A stretch of 64,000 bases of DNA from Streptomyces luteogriseus (GCF_014205055.1 NZ_JACHMS010000001.1:3658001-3722000), one strand, 5' to 3'. Shown: positions 5,917-17,497, counted from the first letter of the stretch. Notes: a model not told the origin generated them from the sequence alone. Numbers and translations are program-made.

Positions 5917-8769
5917 GTGACCACCTCCGTGAACCCCCCTGCGGACACCCCCCTGGCCGTCCCGTCCCTCGCCGACGCCGAGGAACTGACCTGCGACGTC
6001 CTCGTCATCGGCGGCGGCACCGCCGGCACCATGGCCGCGCTGACCGCCGCCGAGCACGGCGCGGACGTGCTGCTGCTGGAGAAGGCCCACGTCCGCCACT
6101 CCGGTGCGCTCGCCATGGGCATGGACGGCGTCAACAACGCGGTCATCCCGGGCCGGGCCGAACCGGACGACTACGTCGCCGAGATCACCCGCGCCAACGA
6201 CGGCATCGTCGACCAGTCCACCGTCCGCCAGACCGCCACCCGCGGCTTCGGCATGGTGCAACGGCTGGAGTCCTACGGCGTGAAGTTCGAGAAGGACGAG
6301 CACGGCGACTACGCGGTCCGCCAGGTCCACCGCTCCGGCTCCTACGTACTGCCGATGCCGGAGGGCAAGGACGTCAAGAAGGTCCTCTACCGGCAGCTGC
6401 GGCGGCGCGAGATGCGGGAGAGGATCCGCATCGAGAACCGGGTGATGCCGGTGCGGGTCCTCACGGCGGACGGACGGGCCGTCGGAGCGGCGGGCTTCAA
6501 CACCCGTACGGGGCAGTTCGTCCAGGTCCGCGCGGGCGCGGTGATCCTCGCGACCGGCGCCTGCGGCCGCCTCGGCCTGCCCGCCTCCGGCTACCTCTAC
6601 GGCACCTACGAGAACCCCACCAACGCGGGCGACGGCTACGCCATGGCCTACCACGCGGGCGCCGAGCTCACCGGCATCGAGTGCTTCCAGATCAACCCGC
6701 TGATCAAGGACTACAACGGCCCGGCCTGCGCCTACGTCGCCAACCCCTTCGGCGGCTACCAGGTCAACCGGCACGGCGAACGCTTCGTCGACTCCGACTA
6801 CTGGTCGGGCCAGATGATGGCCGAGTTCGCCGCCGAGGTGGCGTCCGACCGGGGGCCCGTCTACCTGAAGCTGAGCCATCTCCCCGAGGAGTCCGTCTCG
6901 GCCCTGGAGACGATCCTGCACTCCACCGAGCGCCCCACCCGCGGAACCTTCCACTCCGGCCGCGGCCACGACTACCGCACCCACGACATCGAGATGCACA
7001 TCTCGGAGATCGGCCTGTGCGGCGGACACTCCGCCTCCGGCGTCCGCGTGGACGAGCACGCCCGCACGACCGTCCCCCGGCTGTACGCCGCCGGCGACCT
7101 GGCCTGCGTGCCCCACAACTACATGATCGGCGCGTTCGTCTTCGGTGACCTGGCGGGCGCTGACGCGTCCCAGTACCGGACCTACGCGGGCGAGTTGCCG
7201 TCCGATCAGCTGCGGGAGGCGCACGAGCTGATCTACCGCCCGCTGCGCAACCCCGACGGCCCGCCGCAGCCCCAGGTCGAGTACAAGCTGCGCCGCTTCG
7301 TGAACGACTACGTGGCTCCGCCCAAGTCCGGTGCCCGGCTGTCGCTGGCCCTGGAGGCCTTCCAGCGCATGCACACCGACATCGCCGAGATGGGCGCCCG
7401 CACCGCGCACGAGCTGATGCGCTGCGCCGAGGTCACCTTCATCCGCGACTGCGCGGAGATGGCCGCACGGTCCTCCCTGGCCCGTACGGAGTCCCGCTGG
7501 GGCCTCTACCACGACCGTCTCGACCATCCGCAGCGCGACGACGCGTCCTGGTTCCATCACCTCGATCTGCACAAGTCCCCCTCTGGTGCCATGGAGTTCA
7601 CGGCCCGGCCCGTGGCTCCCTATCTCGTTCCGGTCGACGGTTTCGACCCCGTCGGCGGCCCGTCCCGTGCCCTCGGCGAGGTCCACGCCGAGGAGGTGGC
7701 CACGGCGGGTTCGCGTGACCTGGCGCCGGTCGCGGCCGCGGTCGGGGCTGCTGTCGCGGCGACGGAACCGGTCTCGCCACCGCTGTCGTCGGCCGCCGCG
7801 CCCTCCGGAGAGCGGTCCCCGGCCGTCGCACCTTCCGGAGAACAGTCCCCGGCCCGTCTCCTCGAACTCGTCGCGCTCGCCGACGAAGAGCCCGAGCTCG
7901 ACGCCCTTCAGCCCTACTTGACCGACCCCGTCGCCACCGTCCGCCGTGAGGCCGTCGCCGTGCTCACCGAGACGCTGCCGCCGGGGACGGGCACCGCTCT
8001 CGCCTCCGCCCTGCGCGACAGCGCCGCCGAGGTGCGTGCCGCCGCTGCCGCGTCACTGCGGGAGCTGGTCGAGACGCTCCCGGCCGAGCCGGACCTGCGC
8101 GACGGTCTCGCCGCCGCCCTGGCCGAGCCGGACCCGGTGGTGCGCGCCGCGGCCCTGGACGTCCTGCGCGCCCTGCGCCTCGGAGACGCCGCCCTGTTCG
8201 CGGGCTCCCTCGTGGACTCCGACATCGCCGTCCGCATCGAGGCCGTTCGCGCCCTGGTGTCCGTGGACGCCGCCGGCGAACTGGCCCGCGCGGCACTCTC
8301 CGACCCCTCCCGCGAGGTCCGGGTCGCGATCGCCAAGGGCCTGGCCACGGTGGGTGGCGAGCGGCCGGCGCAGGACGCCCCGACCGACGCCGATCCCGAC
8401 GCCGGTTCCATCGAAGCGGCCCTCACCGGTCTCCTCGACGACCCTGATGCCCTGGTGCGGGCAGCGGCCTACGGAGCACTGGGCGCCACCGGCTGCCCGG
8501 CGCCCCTCACCGCACGCGCCGTGGCCGCCCTGTCCGAGACCGCCTGGCAGGTCCGGTCCGGAGCCGCCACGGCCCTGTCCGTCGCCAATCCCGACGTGGC
8601 CGTCCCGGCGCTCGCCAAGGCCCTGGCGGACCCCAACGCCGACGTCCGCAAAGCCGCCGTCCTGGCACTCACCCGGCACCGCGGCACCGAGGAGGCCCGG
8701 GCGGCGCTCGCCACGGCGACGACGGACTCCGACGCGGATGTCAGGGCGTACGCGGGGAGGGCGTTGTGA
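5917..8769 (+). CDS. AprA/fumarate-reductase-like FAD oxidoreductase fused to HEAT repeats
   Basis: About 950 residues. Residues about 25-590 are an FAD-dependent oxidoreductase of the succinate dehydrogenase/fumarate reductase/AprA superfamily. The dinucleotide motif VIGGGTAGT is at 30-38, with LLLEKAHVRHSG, an ILATGACG segment, and the FAD-closing RLYAAGDLACVPHNYMIG. A low-complexity linker (about 590-640) leads to about 300 residues of HEAT-type repeats, seen as recurring D-P-[DN]-[AP]-x-V-R-x-A-A units. Start: GTG 5917 has GAAAGG seven bases upstream. GTG 5902 would overlap the ATPase stop by 4 bases and add five residues. It is last in the operon with the ferredoxin, so it probably reduces the imported compound or a derivative. 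The HEAT part may be a docking surface. Substrate not identified. Confidence 0.85.
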   Translation: MTTSVNPPADTPLAVPSLADAEELTCDVLVIGGGTAGTMAALTAAEHGADVLLLEKAHVRHSGALAMGMDGVNNAVIPGRAEPDDYVAEITRANDGIVDQSTVRQTATRGFGMVQRLESYGVKFEKDEHGDYAVRQVHRSGSYVLPMPEGKDVKKVLYRQLRRREMRERIRIENRVMPVRVLTADGRAVGAAGFNTRTGQFVQVRAGAVILATGACGRLGLPASGYLYGTYENPTNAGDGYAMAYHAGAELTGIECFQINPLIKDYNGPACAYVANPFGGYQVNRHGERFVDSDYWSGQMMAEFAAEVASDRGPVYLKLSHLPEESVSALETILHSTERPTRGTFHSGRGHDYRTHDIEMHISEIGLCGGHSASGVRVDEHARTTVPRLYAAGDLACVPHNYMIGAFVFGDLAGADASQYRTYAGELPSDQLREAHELIYRPLRNPDGPPQPQVEYKLRRFVNDYVAPPKSGARLSLALEAFQRMHTDIAEMGARTAHELMRCAEVTFIRDCAEMAARSSLARTESRWGLYHDRLDHPQRDDASWFHHLDLHKSPSGAMEFTARPVAPYLVPVDGFDPVGGPSRALGEVHAEEVATAGSRDLAPVAAAVGAAVAATEPVSPPLSSAAAPSGERSPAVAPSGEQSPARLLELVALADEEPELDALQPYLTDPVATVRREAVAVLTETLPPGTGTALASALRDSAAEVRAAAAASLRELVETLPAEPDLRDGLAAALAEPDPVVRAAALDVLRALRLGDAALFAGSLVDSDIAVRIEAVRALVSVDAAGELARAALSDPSREVRVAIAKGLATVGGERPAQDAPTDADPDAGSIEAALTGLLDDPDALVRAAAYGALGATGCPAPLTARAVAALSETAWQVRSGAATALSVANPDVAVPALAKALADPNADVRKAAVLALTRHRGTEEARAALATATTDSDADVRAYAGRAL

Positions 8770-8816
8770 CCGGCCCGGCGGCTCGCCCGTCCCTGTGACC
8801 CGGCCGGAACCCGGCC

Positions 8817-10946
<2,130 letters not shown>

Positions 10947-11017
10947 CGTTGCGTCCCCCGTGCGTCGCGCCTCGACCACTGCGTCCACCATAGGCGCCCG
11001 CACCGACAGCCCCGGAG

Positions 11018-11026
11018 TTATCCACA
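11018..11026 (+). promoter_or_regulatory. DnaA-box-like nonamer upstream of recQ
   Basis: TTATCCACA, about 72 bases before the recQ start codon, fits the actinobacterial DnaA box pattern (T/C)(T/C)(G/A/C)TCCACA and equals the E. coli consensus. It lies in the 209-bp space between nuoN and recQ, where the recQ promoter must be. A single box can occur by chance; function is not shown. Confidence 0.3.
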
Positions 11027-11155
11027 GGTCTCGCCCGGTGAAGGCGGTGCCCATACATACGTGCGACAGGGCTCGCCACGGCGGCACCTCGCCCGAAAAC
11101 GCCGCGGGGCCCGGCCCCCGAAGGAGACCGGACCCCACACAGCCGTACACGGACG

Positions 11156-12805
11156 TCAGCGGACGAACACGCCCGCCTGCCCCGCCAGATCCAGGAAGTA
11201 CTGCGGGGCCACGCCGAGCACCAGCGTGACCGCCACGCCCACCCCGATCGCCGTCATCGTCAGCGGCGACGGCACGGCCACCGTCGGGCCCTCCGGCCGC
11301 GGCTCGCTGAAGAACATCAGCACGATGACGCGGATGTAGAAGAACGCCGCGATCGCCGACGAGATCACGCCGATGACGACGAGCGGGGCGGCCCCGCCCT
11401 CCGCAGCCGCCTTGAACACGGCGAACTTCCCGGCGAAGCCGGACGTCAGCGGAATGCCCGCGAAGGCCAGCAGGAACACCGCGAACACGGCCGCCACCAG
11501 CGGGGACCTGCGCCCGAGCCCCGCCCACTTGGACAGGTGCGTCGCCTCGCCCCCGGCGTCCCGGACGAGCGTGACCACCGCGAAGGCGCCGATCGTCACG
11601 AACGAGTACGCCGCCAGGTAGAACAGCACCGACGAGACACCGTCGGGCGTGGTCGCGATGACACCCGCGAGGATGAACCCGGCGTGCGCGATCGACGAGT
11701 ACGCCAGCAACCGCTTGATGTCGGTCTGCGTGATCGCGACGATCGCACCGCCCAGCATGGTGACGATGGCCACGGCCCACATGACCGGCCGCCAGTCCCA
11801 GCGCAGGCCCGGCAGGACGACGTACAGCAGCCGCAGCAGCGCGCCGAACGCCGCCACCTTTGTCGCCGCCGCCATGAAGCCGGTCACCGGCGTCGGCGCG
11901 CCCTGGTACACGTCCGGCGTCCACATGTGGAACGGCACCGCGCCCACCTTGAACAGCAGGCCCATGACCAGCAGCGCTGCGCCGATCAGCAGCAGCGCGT
12001 CGTTGCCCATGGTGTCGGCGAGCGCCGGGTTGACGTCCTGCACGGTGCCGTCGACGACCTGCGCGATCGTCGCGTACGACATCGAGCCCGCGTAGCCGTA
12101 GAGCAGCGCGATGCCGAACAGGGTGAACGCGGAGGCGAAGGCGCCGAGCAGGAAGTACTTGACCGCCGCCTCCTGCGACATGAGCCGCTTGCGGCGGGCC
12201 AGCGCGCACAGCAGGTACAGCGGCAGGGAGAGGACCTCCAGCGCCACGAACAGCGTCAGCAGGTCGTTCGCCGCCGGGAAGATCAGCATGCCGGCGACGG
12301 CGAACAGCAGCAGCGGGAACACCTCGGTGGTGGTGAACCCGGCCTTGACCGCGGCCTTCTCGCTCTCGCTGCCCGGCACGGACGCGGCCTGCGCGGCGAA
12401 GGAGTCGACGCGGTTGCCGTGCACCACCGGGTCCAGGCGCCGCTCGGCGAAGGTGAACAGGCCCACCAGGGCCGCCAGCAGGATCGTGCCCTGGAGGAAC
12501 AGGGCCGGCCCGTCGACGGCGATCGCGCCCATGGCCGCGATGCGTGCCTTGGTCGTGCCGTACCCGTCGGCCGCGAGTGCCACGACCGCGGCGAAGGCGG
12601 CGGCGAGGGCGACGACGGACACGAACATCTGGGCGTAGTAGCGCGACTTCCGCGGGACGAACGCCTCGATCAGGATCCCGATGATCGCCGCGCCGACGAC
12701 GATCAGGGTCGGCGACAGCTGGCCGTACTCGAACTTCGGCGCGTCGATCTTGGTGATCGGATCGGCCGCGGTTGTCCACAGGCTGTGGACGGCTGTTGCG
12801 CTCAC
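11156..12805 (-). CDS. nuoN: NADH-quinone oxidoreductase subunit N
   Basis: 549 residues with about 14 transmembrane helices; one of the three antiporter-like proton-pumping subunits of complex I. Family marks are FTLFGIALLYGYAGS, a KVGAVPFHMWTPDVYQGAP segment with the functional lysine, and the LLAYSSIAHAGFIL stretch. The ATG overlaps the nuoM stop (ATGA). It is the last gene of the nuoA-N operon, in the standard order. A pair of DnaA-box-like nonamers lies inside its first ten codons. Confidence 0.96.
   Translation of the reverse strand: MSATAVHSLWTTAADPITKIDAPKFEYGQLSPTLIVVGAAIIGILIEAFVPRKSRYYAQMFVSVVALAAAFAAVVALAADGYGTTKARIAAMGAIAVDGPALFLQGTILLAALVGLFTFAERRLDPVVHGNRVDSFAAQAASVPGSESEKAAVKAGFTTTEVFPLLLFAVAGMLIFPAANDLLTLFVALEVLSLPLYLLCALARRKRLMSQEAAVKYFLLGAFASAFTLFGIALLYGYAGSMSYATIAQVVDGTVQDVNPALADTMGNDALLLIGAALLVMGLLFKVGAVPFHMWTPDVYQGAPTPVTGFMAAATKVAAFGALLRLLYVVLPGLRWDWRPVMWAVAIVTMLGGAIVAITQTDIKRLLAYSSIAHAGFILAGVIATTPDGVSSVLFYLAAYSFVTIGAFAVVTLVRDAGGEATHLSKWAGLGRRSPLVAAVFAVFLLAFAGIPLTSGFAGKFAVFKAAAEGGAAPLVVIGVISSAIAAFFYIRVIVLMFFSEPRPEGPTVAVPSPLTMTAIGVGVAVTLVLGVAPQYFLDLAGQAGVFVR
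12772..12792. promoter_or_regulatory. Inverted pair of DnaA-box-like nonamers inside nuoN 5' end
   Basis: TTGTCCACA (plus strand, 12772-12780) and CCGTCCACA (minus strand, 12784-12792) are separated by three bases. Both fit the Streptomyces DnaA box pattern (T/C)(T/C)(G/A/C)TCCACA; the first is its consensus. Together they form a GTCCACAG/CTGTGGAC inverted repeat in the first codons of nuoN. Whether DnaA binds here is unknown. Confidence 0.35.
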
Positions 12806-14373
12806 TTGGCCGCCTCCACCTCGGGCTGGGGGTCCTTCTTCTGGACGTCGGACATGGTCTGTTTGACCGCCGGATCGATGATCTGCGTGACGGGCTTCGG
12901 GTAGACGCCCAGGAAGATCAGCAGGACGACCAGCGGGGCGACCACCACGAGCTCACGGATCCTGAGGTCCGGCATCGCGGAGACCTCCGGCTTCACCGGG
13001 CCCGTCATCGTCCGCTGGTAGAGGACGAGGGTGTAGAGCGCGGCGAGGACGATGCCGAAGGTGGCGATGATGCCGATCACCGGGTAACGCGTGAACGTGC
13101 CGACCAGGACCAGGAACTCACTGACGAACGGCGCCAGCCCCGGCAGCGACAGGGTCGCGAGGCTGCCGATCAGGAACGTGCCGGCGAGCACCGGGGCGAC
13201 CTTCTGCACTCCGCCGTAGTCGGCGATGAGCCGCGAGCCGCGCCGGGAGATCAGGAAACCCGCCACCAGCATCAGCGCGGCCGTCGAGATGCCGTGGTTG
13301 ATCATGTACAGCGTCGCGCCGGACTGGCCCTGGCTGGTCATCGCGAAGATGCCCATGATGATGAAGCCGAAGTGGGAGATCGACGCGTAGGCGATCAGCC
13401 GCTTGATGTCCCGCTGGCCGACCGCGAGCAGCGCCCCGTAGATGATGCTGATCAGGGCGAGGACGAGGATGGCGGGCGTGGCCCACTTGCTGGCCTCCGG
13501 GAACAGCTGGAGGCAGAAGCGGAGCATCGCGAAGGTGCCGACCTTGTCGACGACCGCCGTGATGAGGACCGCGACCGGGGCGGTGGACTCCTGCATGGCG
13601 TTGGGCAGCCAGGTGTGCAGCGGCCACAGCGGCGCCTTCACCGCGAAGGCGAAGAAGAAGCCGAGGAACAGCCAGCGTTCGGTGTTGGTCGCCATGTCGA
13701 GCGTGCCGTTGGCACGGGCTTCGGCGATCTCCTGGAGCGAGAAGTTCCCGGCGACCACGTACAGGCCGATCACCGCGGCCAGCATGATCAGACCGCCGGC
13801 CAGGTTGTAGAGGAGGAACTTGACGGCCGCGTACGACCGTTGGGTCGCCGCCGCCTTCTCGCCGTGCTCGTGGGCACGGTCCCCGAAGCCGCCGATGAGG
13901 AAGTACATCGGGATCAGCATGGCTTCGAAGAAGATGTAGAAGAGGAAGACGTCGGTGGCCTCGAAGGAGAGGATCACCATCGCCTCGACGGCCAGGATCA
14001 GGGCGAAGAAGCCCTGCGTCGGCCGCCACCGGCTGCTGCCGGTCTCCAGCGGGTCGGCGTCGTGCCAGCCCGCGAGGATGATGAACGGGATCAGGAGGGC
14101 GGTCAGCGCGACCAGCGCCACCCCGATGCCGTCCACACCCAGTTCGTAGCGGACGCCGAAGTCCGCGATCCAGGCATGGGACTCGGTGAGCTGGTAGCGG
14201 TCGCCGTCCGGGTCGAAGCGGACCAGGACGGTGACCGCCAGGACGAGCGTGGCGAGCGAGAAGAGCAGCGCCAGCCACTTGGCGGCGGTGCGCTTCGCGG
14301 CCGGTACGGCGGCCGTGGCGATCGCTCCGACGGCCGGGAGCGCCGCTGTCGCTGTCAGCAGAGGAAAGGACAT
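12802..14373 (-). CDS. nuoM: NADH-quinone oxidoreductase subunit M
   Basis: 523 residues with about 14 transmembrane helices; an antiporter-like membrane subunit of complex I. Visible motifs are the FEATDVFLFYIFFEAMLIP helix with its glutamate, KAPLWPLHTWLPNAM with the conserved lysine and histidine, and LIAYASISHFGFI. It transports protons in the membrane arm. Five bases separate it from nuoL upstream; its stop overlaps the nuoN start. Length is normal for the family. Confidence 0.97.
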   Translation of the reverse strand: MSFPLLTATAALPAVGAIATAAVPAAKRTAAKWLALLFSLATLVLAVTVLVRFDPDGDRYQLTESHAWIADFGVRYELGVDGIGVALVALTALLIPFIILAGWHDADPLETGSSRWRPTQGFFALILAVEAMVILSFEATDVFLFYIFFEAMLIPMYFLIGGFGDRAHEHGEKAAATQRSYAAVKFLLYNLAGGLIMLAAVIGLYVVAGNFSLQEIAEARANGTLDMATNTERWLFLGFFFAFAVKAPLWPLHTWLPNAMQESTAPVAVLITAVVDKVGTFAMLRFCLQLFPEASKWATPAILVLALISIIYGALLAVGQRDIKRLIAYASISHFGFIIMGIFAMTSQGQSGATLYMINHGISTAALMLVAGFLISRRGSRLIADYGGVQKVAPVLAGTFLIGSLATLSLPGLAPFVSEFLVLVGTFTRYPVIGIIATFGIVLAALYTLVLYQRTMTGPVKPEVSAMPDLRIRELVVVAPLVVLLIFLGVYPKPVTQIIDPAVKQTMSDVQKKDPQPEVEAAK

Positions 14374-14378
14374 CGGTA

Positions 14379-16343
14379 TCAGACCGCCCTCATCAGCAGG
14401 GTCGCGGCGACGATGACCGCCGCACCCCCGAACATCGAGACCGCGTAGGAGCGGGCGAAGCCGTTCTGCAGCTTGCGCATCCGCCCGGAGAGGCCGCCGA
14501 CCGAGGCCGCCGTGCCGTTGACGACGCCGTCGACCAGGGTGTGGTCGACGTAGACCAGGGAGCGCGTGAGGTGCTCCCCGCCGCGGACCAGCACGACGTG
14601 GTTGAAGTCGTCCTGGAGCAGGTCGCGCCGGGCCGCCCGGGTGAGCAGCGAGCCGCGCGGGGCGACGGCCGGGACCGGGCGGCGGCCGTACTGGGCCCAG
14701 GCGATGGCCACGCCGATGATCATGCAGGCGACGGTCGCGCCGGTGACCACGCCCGCGCTGATCGGCGGGTTGCCGTGGCTGTGGCCGGTGACCGGCTCCA
14801 GCCAGTGCATGAACCGGTCGCCGATGCTGAAGAACGCACCGCCTGCCACCGATCCGACGGCCAGCACGATCATCGGGATCGTCATGATCTTGGGCGACTC
14901 GTGCGGGTGCGGCGGGGTGTACTCGCCGCGTGTCTCGGCGGCGGGCTCCACGTCAGGCTTGGCCGGTGACGGGGTCGGGGCGTTGCGCCAGCGCTCCTCG
15001 CCGAAGAACGTCATCAGCATCACGCGCGTCATGTAGAACGCGGTGATGGCCGCGCCGAGCAGGGCGCAGGCGCCGAGGATCCAGCCCTCGGTGCCGCCCT
15101 TGGCGAACGCCGCCTCGATGATCTTGTCCTTGGAGAAGAAGCCGGACAGACCCGGGAAGCCGATGATCGCCAGGTAGCCGAGGCCGAAGGTGACGAAGGT
15201 GACCGGCATGTACTTCCGCAGGCCGCCGTAGCGGCGCATGTCGACCTCGTCGTTCATGCCGTGCATGACCGATCCGGCGCCGAGGAACAGCCCGGCCTTG
15301 AAGAAGCCGTGCGTCACCAGGTGCATGATCGCGAAGACGTAGCCGATGGGGCCGAGGCCGGCGGCGAGGATCATGTAGCCGATCTGCGACATGGTCGAGC
15401 CGGCCAGGGCCTTCTTGATGTCGTCCTTGGCGCAACCGACGATCGCACCGAACAGCAGCGTGACCGCGCCGACGATGGTGACGACCAGCTGTGCGTCCGG
15501 GGCGCCGTTGAAGACGGCCGCGGAGCGGACGATCAGGTAGACGCCCGCCGTCACCATGGTCGCGGCGTGGATGAGGGCCGAGACCGGGGTCGGGCCCTCC
15601 ATCGCGTCCCCGAGCCAGGACTGAAGCGGCACCTGGGCGGACTTGCCGCAGGCGGCGAGGAGCAGCATCAGCGCGATCGCGGTCAGCTTGTCCTCACCGG
15701 CGGCACCGGCGAGCCCGGCCTCCCCGTGGCTGCCGAGCACCGGCCCGAAGGCGAAGGTGCCGAACCACAGGAACATCAGCATGATCGCGATGGAGAGGCC
15801 CATGTCGCCGACGCGGTTGACCAGGAAGGCCTTCTTCGCGGCCGTGGCGGCGCTGGGCTTGTGCTGCCAGAAGCCGATCAGCAGGTAGGAGGCGAGACCG
15901 ACGCCCTCCCAGCCGACGTACAGCAGCAGGTAGTTGTCGGCGAGGACGAGGATCAGCATCGCCGCGAGGAACAGGTTCAGGTAGCCGAAGAAGCGGCGGC
16001 GCCGCTCGTCGTGCTCCATGTACCCGACGGAGTACAGGTGGATCAGCGATCCGACGCCCGTGATCAGCAGCACGAACGTCATGGACAACTGGTCGAGCTG
16101 GAAGGCGACGTCCGCCTGGAAGCCCTCCACCGGGATCCAGCTGAACAGGTGCTGGGACATCTCGCGGTCCTCGGCACCCCGGCCCAGCATGTCGGTGAAC
16201 AGCACCAGGCCGAGCACGAAGGAGACGGCCGCGAACAGGGTACCGAGCCAGTGGCCGACGGCGTCCAGCCGCCGGCCGCCGCACAGCAGGACCGCCGCTC
16301 CGAGCAGGGGCGCCGCCACCAGCAGCGCAATGAGGTTCTCCAC
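14379..16343 (-). CDS. nuoL: NADH-quinone oxidoreductase subunit L
   Basis: 654 residues, the largest antiporter-like subunit, with about 16 helices including the long lateral helix at the C-terminal end. Motifs are LLYVGWEGVGLASYLLIGFW, KSAQVPLQSWLGDAMEGPTP, ALIHAATMVTAGVYL, and LAGSTMSQIGYM. The segment around residues 450-490 is a charged Pro/Glu-rich loop (SPAKPDVEPAAETRGEY) that looks like an actinobacterial insertion. It sits 15 bases after nuoK in the operon. Confidence 0.97.
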   Translation of the reverse strand: MENLIALLVAAPLLGAAVLLCGGRRLDAVGHWLGTLFAAVSFVLGLVLFTDMLGRGAEDREMSQHLFSWIPVEGFQADVAFQLDQLSMTFVLLITGVGSLIHLYSVGYMEHDERRRRFFGYLNLFLAAMLILVLADNYLLLYVGWEGVGLASYLLIGFWQHKPSAATAAKKAFLVNRVGDMGLSIAIMLMFLWFGTFAFGPVLGSHGEAGLAGAAGEDKLTAIALMLLLAACGKSAQVPLQSWLGDAMEGPTPVSALIHAATMVTAGVYLIVRSAAVFNGAPDAQLVVTIVGAVTLLFGAIVGCAKDDIKKALAGSTMSQIGYMILAAGLGPIGYVFAIMHLVTHGFFKAGLFLGAGSVMHGMNDEVDMRRYGGLRKYMPVTFVTFGLGYLAIIGFPGLSGFFSKDKIIEAAFAKGGTEGWILGACALLGAAITAFYMTRVMLMTFFGEERWRNAPTPSPAKPDVEPAAETRGEYTPPHPHESPKIMTIPMIVLAVGSVAGGAFFSIGDRFMHWLEPVTGHSHGNPPISAGVVTGATVACMIIGVAIAWAQYGRRPVPAVAPRGSLLTRAARRDLLQDDFNHVVLVRGGEHLTRSLVYVDHTLVDGVVNGTAASVGGLSGRMRKLQNGFARSYAVSMFGGAAVIVAATLLMRAV

Positions 16344-16358
16344 GATTCTTCCGACCCC

Positions 16359-16658
16359 TTACAGCTTCATCAGGCTGGCGTCGTCGACCGAGGCCGAGTG
16401 GCGGGCACGGAACAGGGACACGATGATCGCGAGCCCGACCACGACCTCGGCGGCGGCGACGACCATCGTGAAGAAGGCGATGATCTGCCCGTCGAGGTTG
16501 CCGTGCATCCGGGAGAAGGCGACGAAGGCGAGGTTGCAGGCGTTGAGCATGAGCTCGATGCACATGAACACGACGATCGCGTTGCGCCTGATGAGCACGC
16601 CGGTGGCGCCGATCGTGAACAACAGGGCCGCGAGGTAGAGGTAGTTGACGGGGTTCAC
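16359..16658 (-). CDS. nuoK: NADH-quinone oxidoreductase subunit K
   Basis: 99 residues with three transmembrane helices, the usual size for NuoK. The two glutamates needed for proton transfer are present: MCIELMLNACNL in helix 2 and AAAEVVVGLAI in helix 3. The start GTG overlaps the nuoJ stop (GTGA), so the upstream frame fixes it. It is a core membrane-arm subunit next to NuoJ and NuoA. Confidence 0.96.
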   Translation of the reverse strand: MNPVNYLYLAALLFTIGATGVLIRRNAIVVFMCIELMLNACNLAFVAFSRMHGNLDGQIIAFFTMVVAAAEVVVGLAIIVSLFRARHSASVDDASLMKL

Positions 16659-17497
16659 TTCGACGCCTCCTCGGACCGCTGGAACTTCGCCGGCCCGACC
16701 GCCCTGCGCTCGAGACGCTCCTCGGACCGCTGCTCCAGGGCCTTGAGGTCGTTGAGCGCCTCCCTCGACACGTCGCGGATCTGGCCGCGCTCGCGCAGGG
16801 TCTTGCTGACGGTGAGGTCGGACGGGGTGCCGTCGGGCAGCAGGCCCGCGATGTCGACCGCGTTGTGCCGGGCGTAGACACCGGGCGCCGGCAGCGGCGG
16901 CAGCTGCTTGCCCTCGCGCACGCGCTCCTCGGCGAGCTCCCGCTGCGTCTTGGCGCGCTCGGTGCGCTCGCGGTGGGTGAGCACCATGGCGCCGACGGCG
17001 GCCGTGATGAGCAGGGCGCCGGTGATCTCGAACGCGAAGACGTACTTGGTGAAGAGGAGGGCGGCGAGGCCCTCCACATTGCCCCCGGCGTTCGCCTGGC
17101 CGATGCCGTTGAACTCCGTCAGGGACGCGTGACCGATCCCGGCGATCAGCAGGACGCCGAAACCGAGACCGCACAGCAGGGCCAGCCAGCGCTGGCCCTT
17201 GATGGTCTCCTTCAGGGAGTCCGCCGCGGTGACGCCGACGAGCATCACCACGAAGAGGAACAGCATCATGATCGCGCCGGTGTAGACGATGATCTGGACG
17301 ACGCCCAGGAAGTAGGCGCCGTTGGCGAGGTAGAACACCGCCAGGATGATCATGGTGCCGGCGAGGCAGAGCGCGCTGTGCACGGCCCTCTTCATGAGGA
17401 TGGTGCCCAGGGCGCCCAGCACCGCGACGGTGCCGAGGATCCAGAACTGGAAGGCCTCTCCGGTGGAGGTGGAGTAGGCGGCGAGCTGGGTGGTCAT
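16655..17497 (-). CDS. nuoJ: NADH-quinone oxidoreductase subunit J, with long C-terminal extension
   Basis: 280 residues. The first 170 or so are the five-helix NuoJ core (VHSALCLAGTMIILAVFYL, VVQIIVYTGAIMMLFLFVVML). About 100 extra hydrophilic residues follow (THRERTERAKTQREL to the end), which most bacterial NuoJ proteins lack. The tail is rich in Arg and Glu and should be cytoplasmic. ATG 17497 overlaps the nuoI stop, and its own stop overlaps nuoK. Confidence 0.96.
   Translation of the reverse strand: MTTQLAAYSTSTGEAFQFWILGTVAVLGALGTILMKRAVHSALCLAGTMIILAVFYLANGAYFLGVVQIIVYTGAIMMLFLFVVMLVGVTAADSLKETIKGQRWLALLCGLGFGVLLIAGIGHASLTEFNGIGQANAGGNVEGLAALLFTKYVFAFEITGALLITAAVGAMVLTHRERTERAKTQRELAEERVREGKQLPPLPAPGVYARHNAVDIAGLLPDGTPSDLTVSKTLRERGQIRDVSREALNDLKALEQRSEERLERRAVGPAKFQRSEEASK

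Noticed and set aside
12772..14448. Long plus-strand frame opposite nuoM/nuoN
   Set aside because: Composition is almost only Arg, Asp, Gln, Glu and Gly, and it mirrors membrane genes on the other strand. No ribosome site or family.
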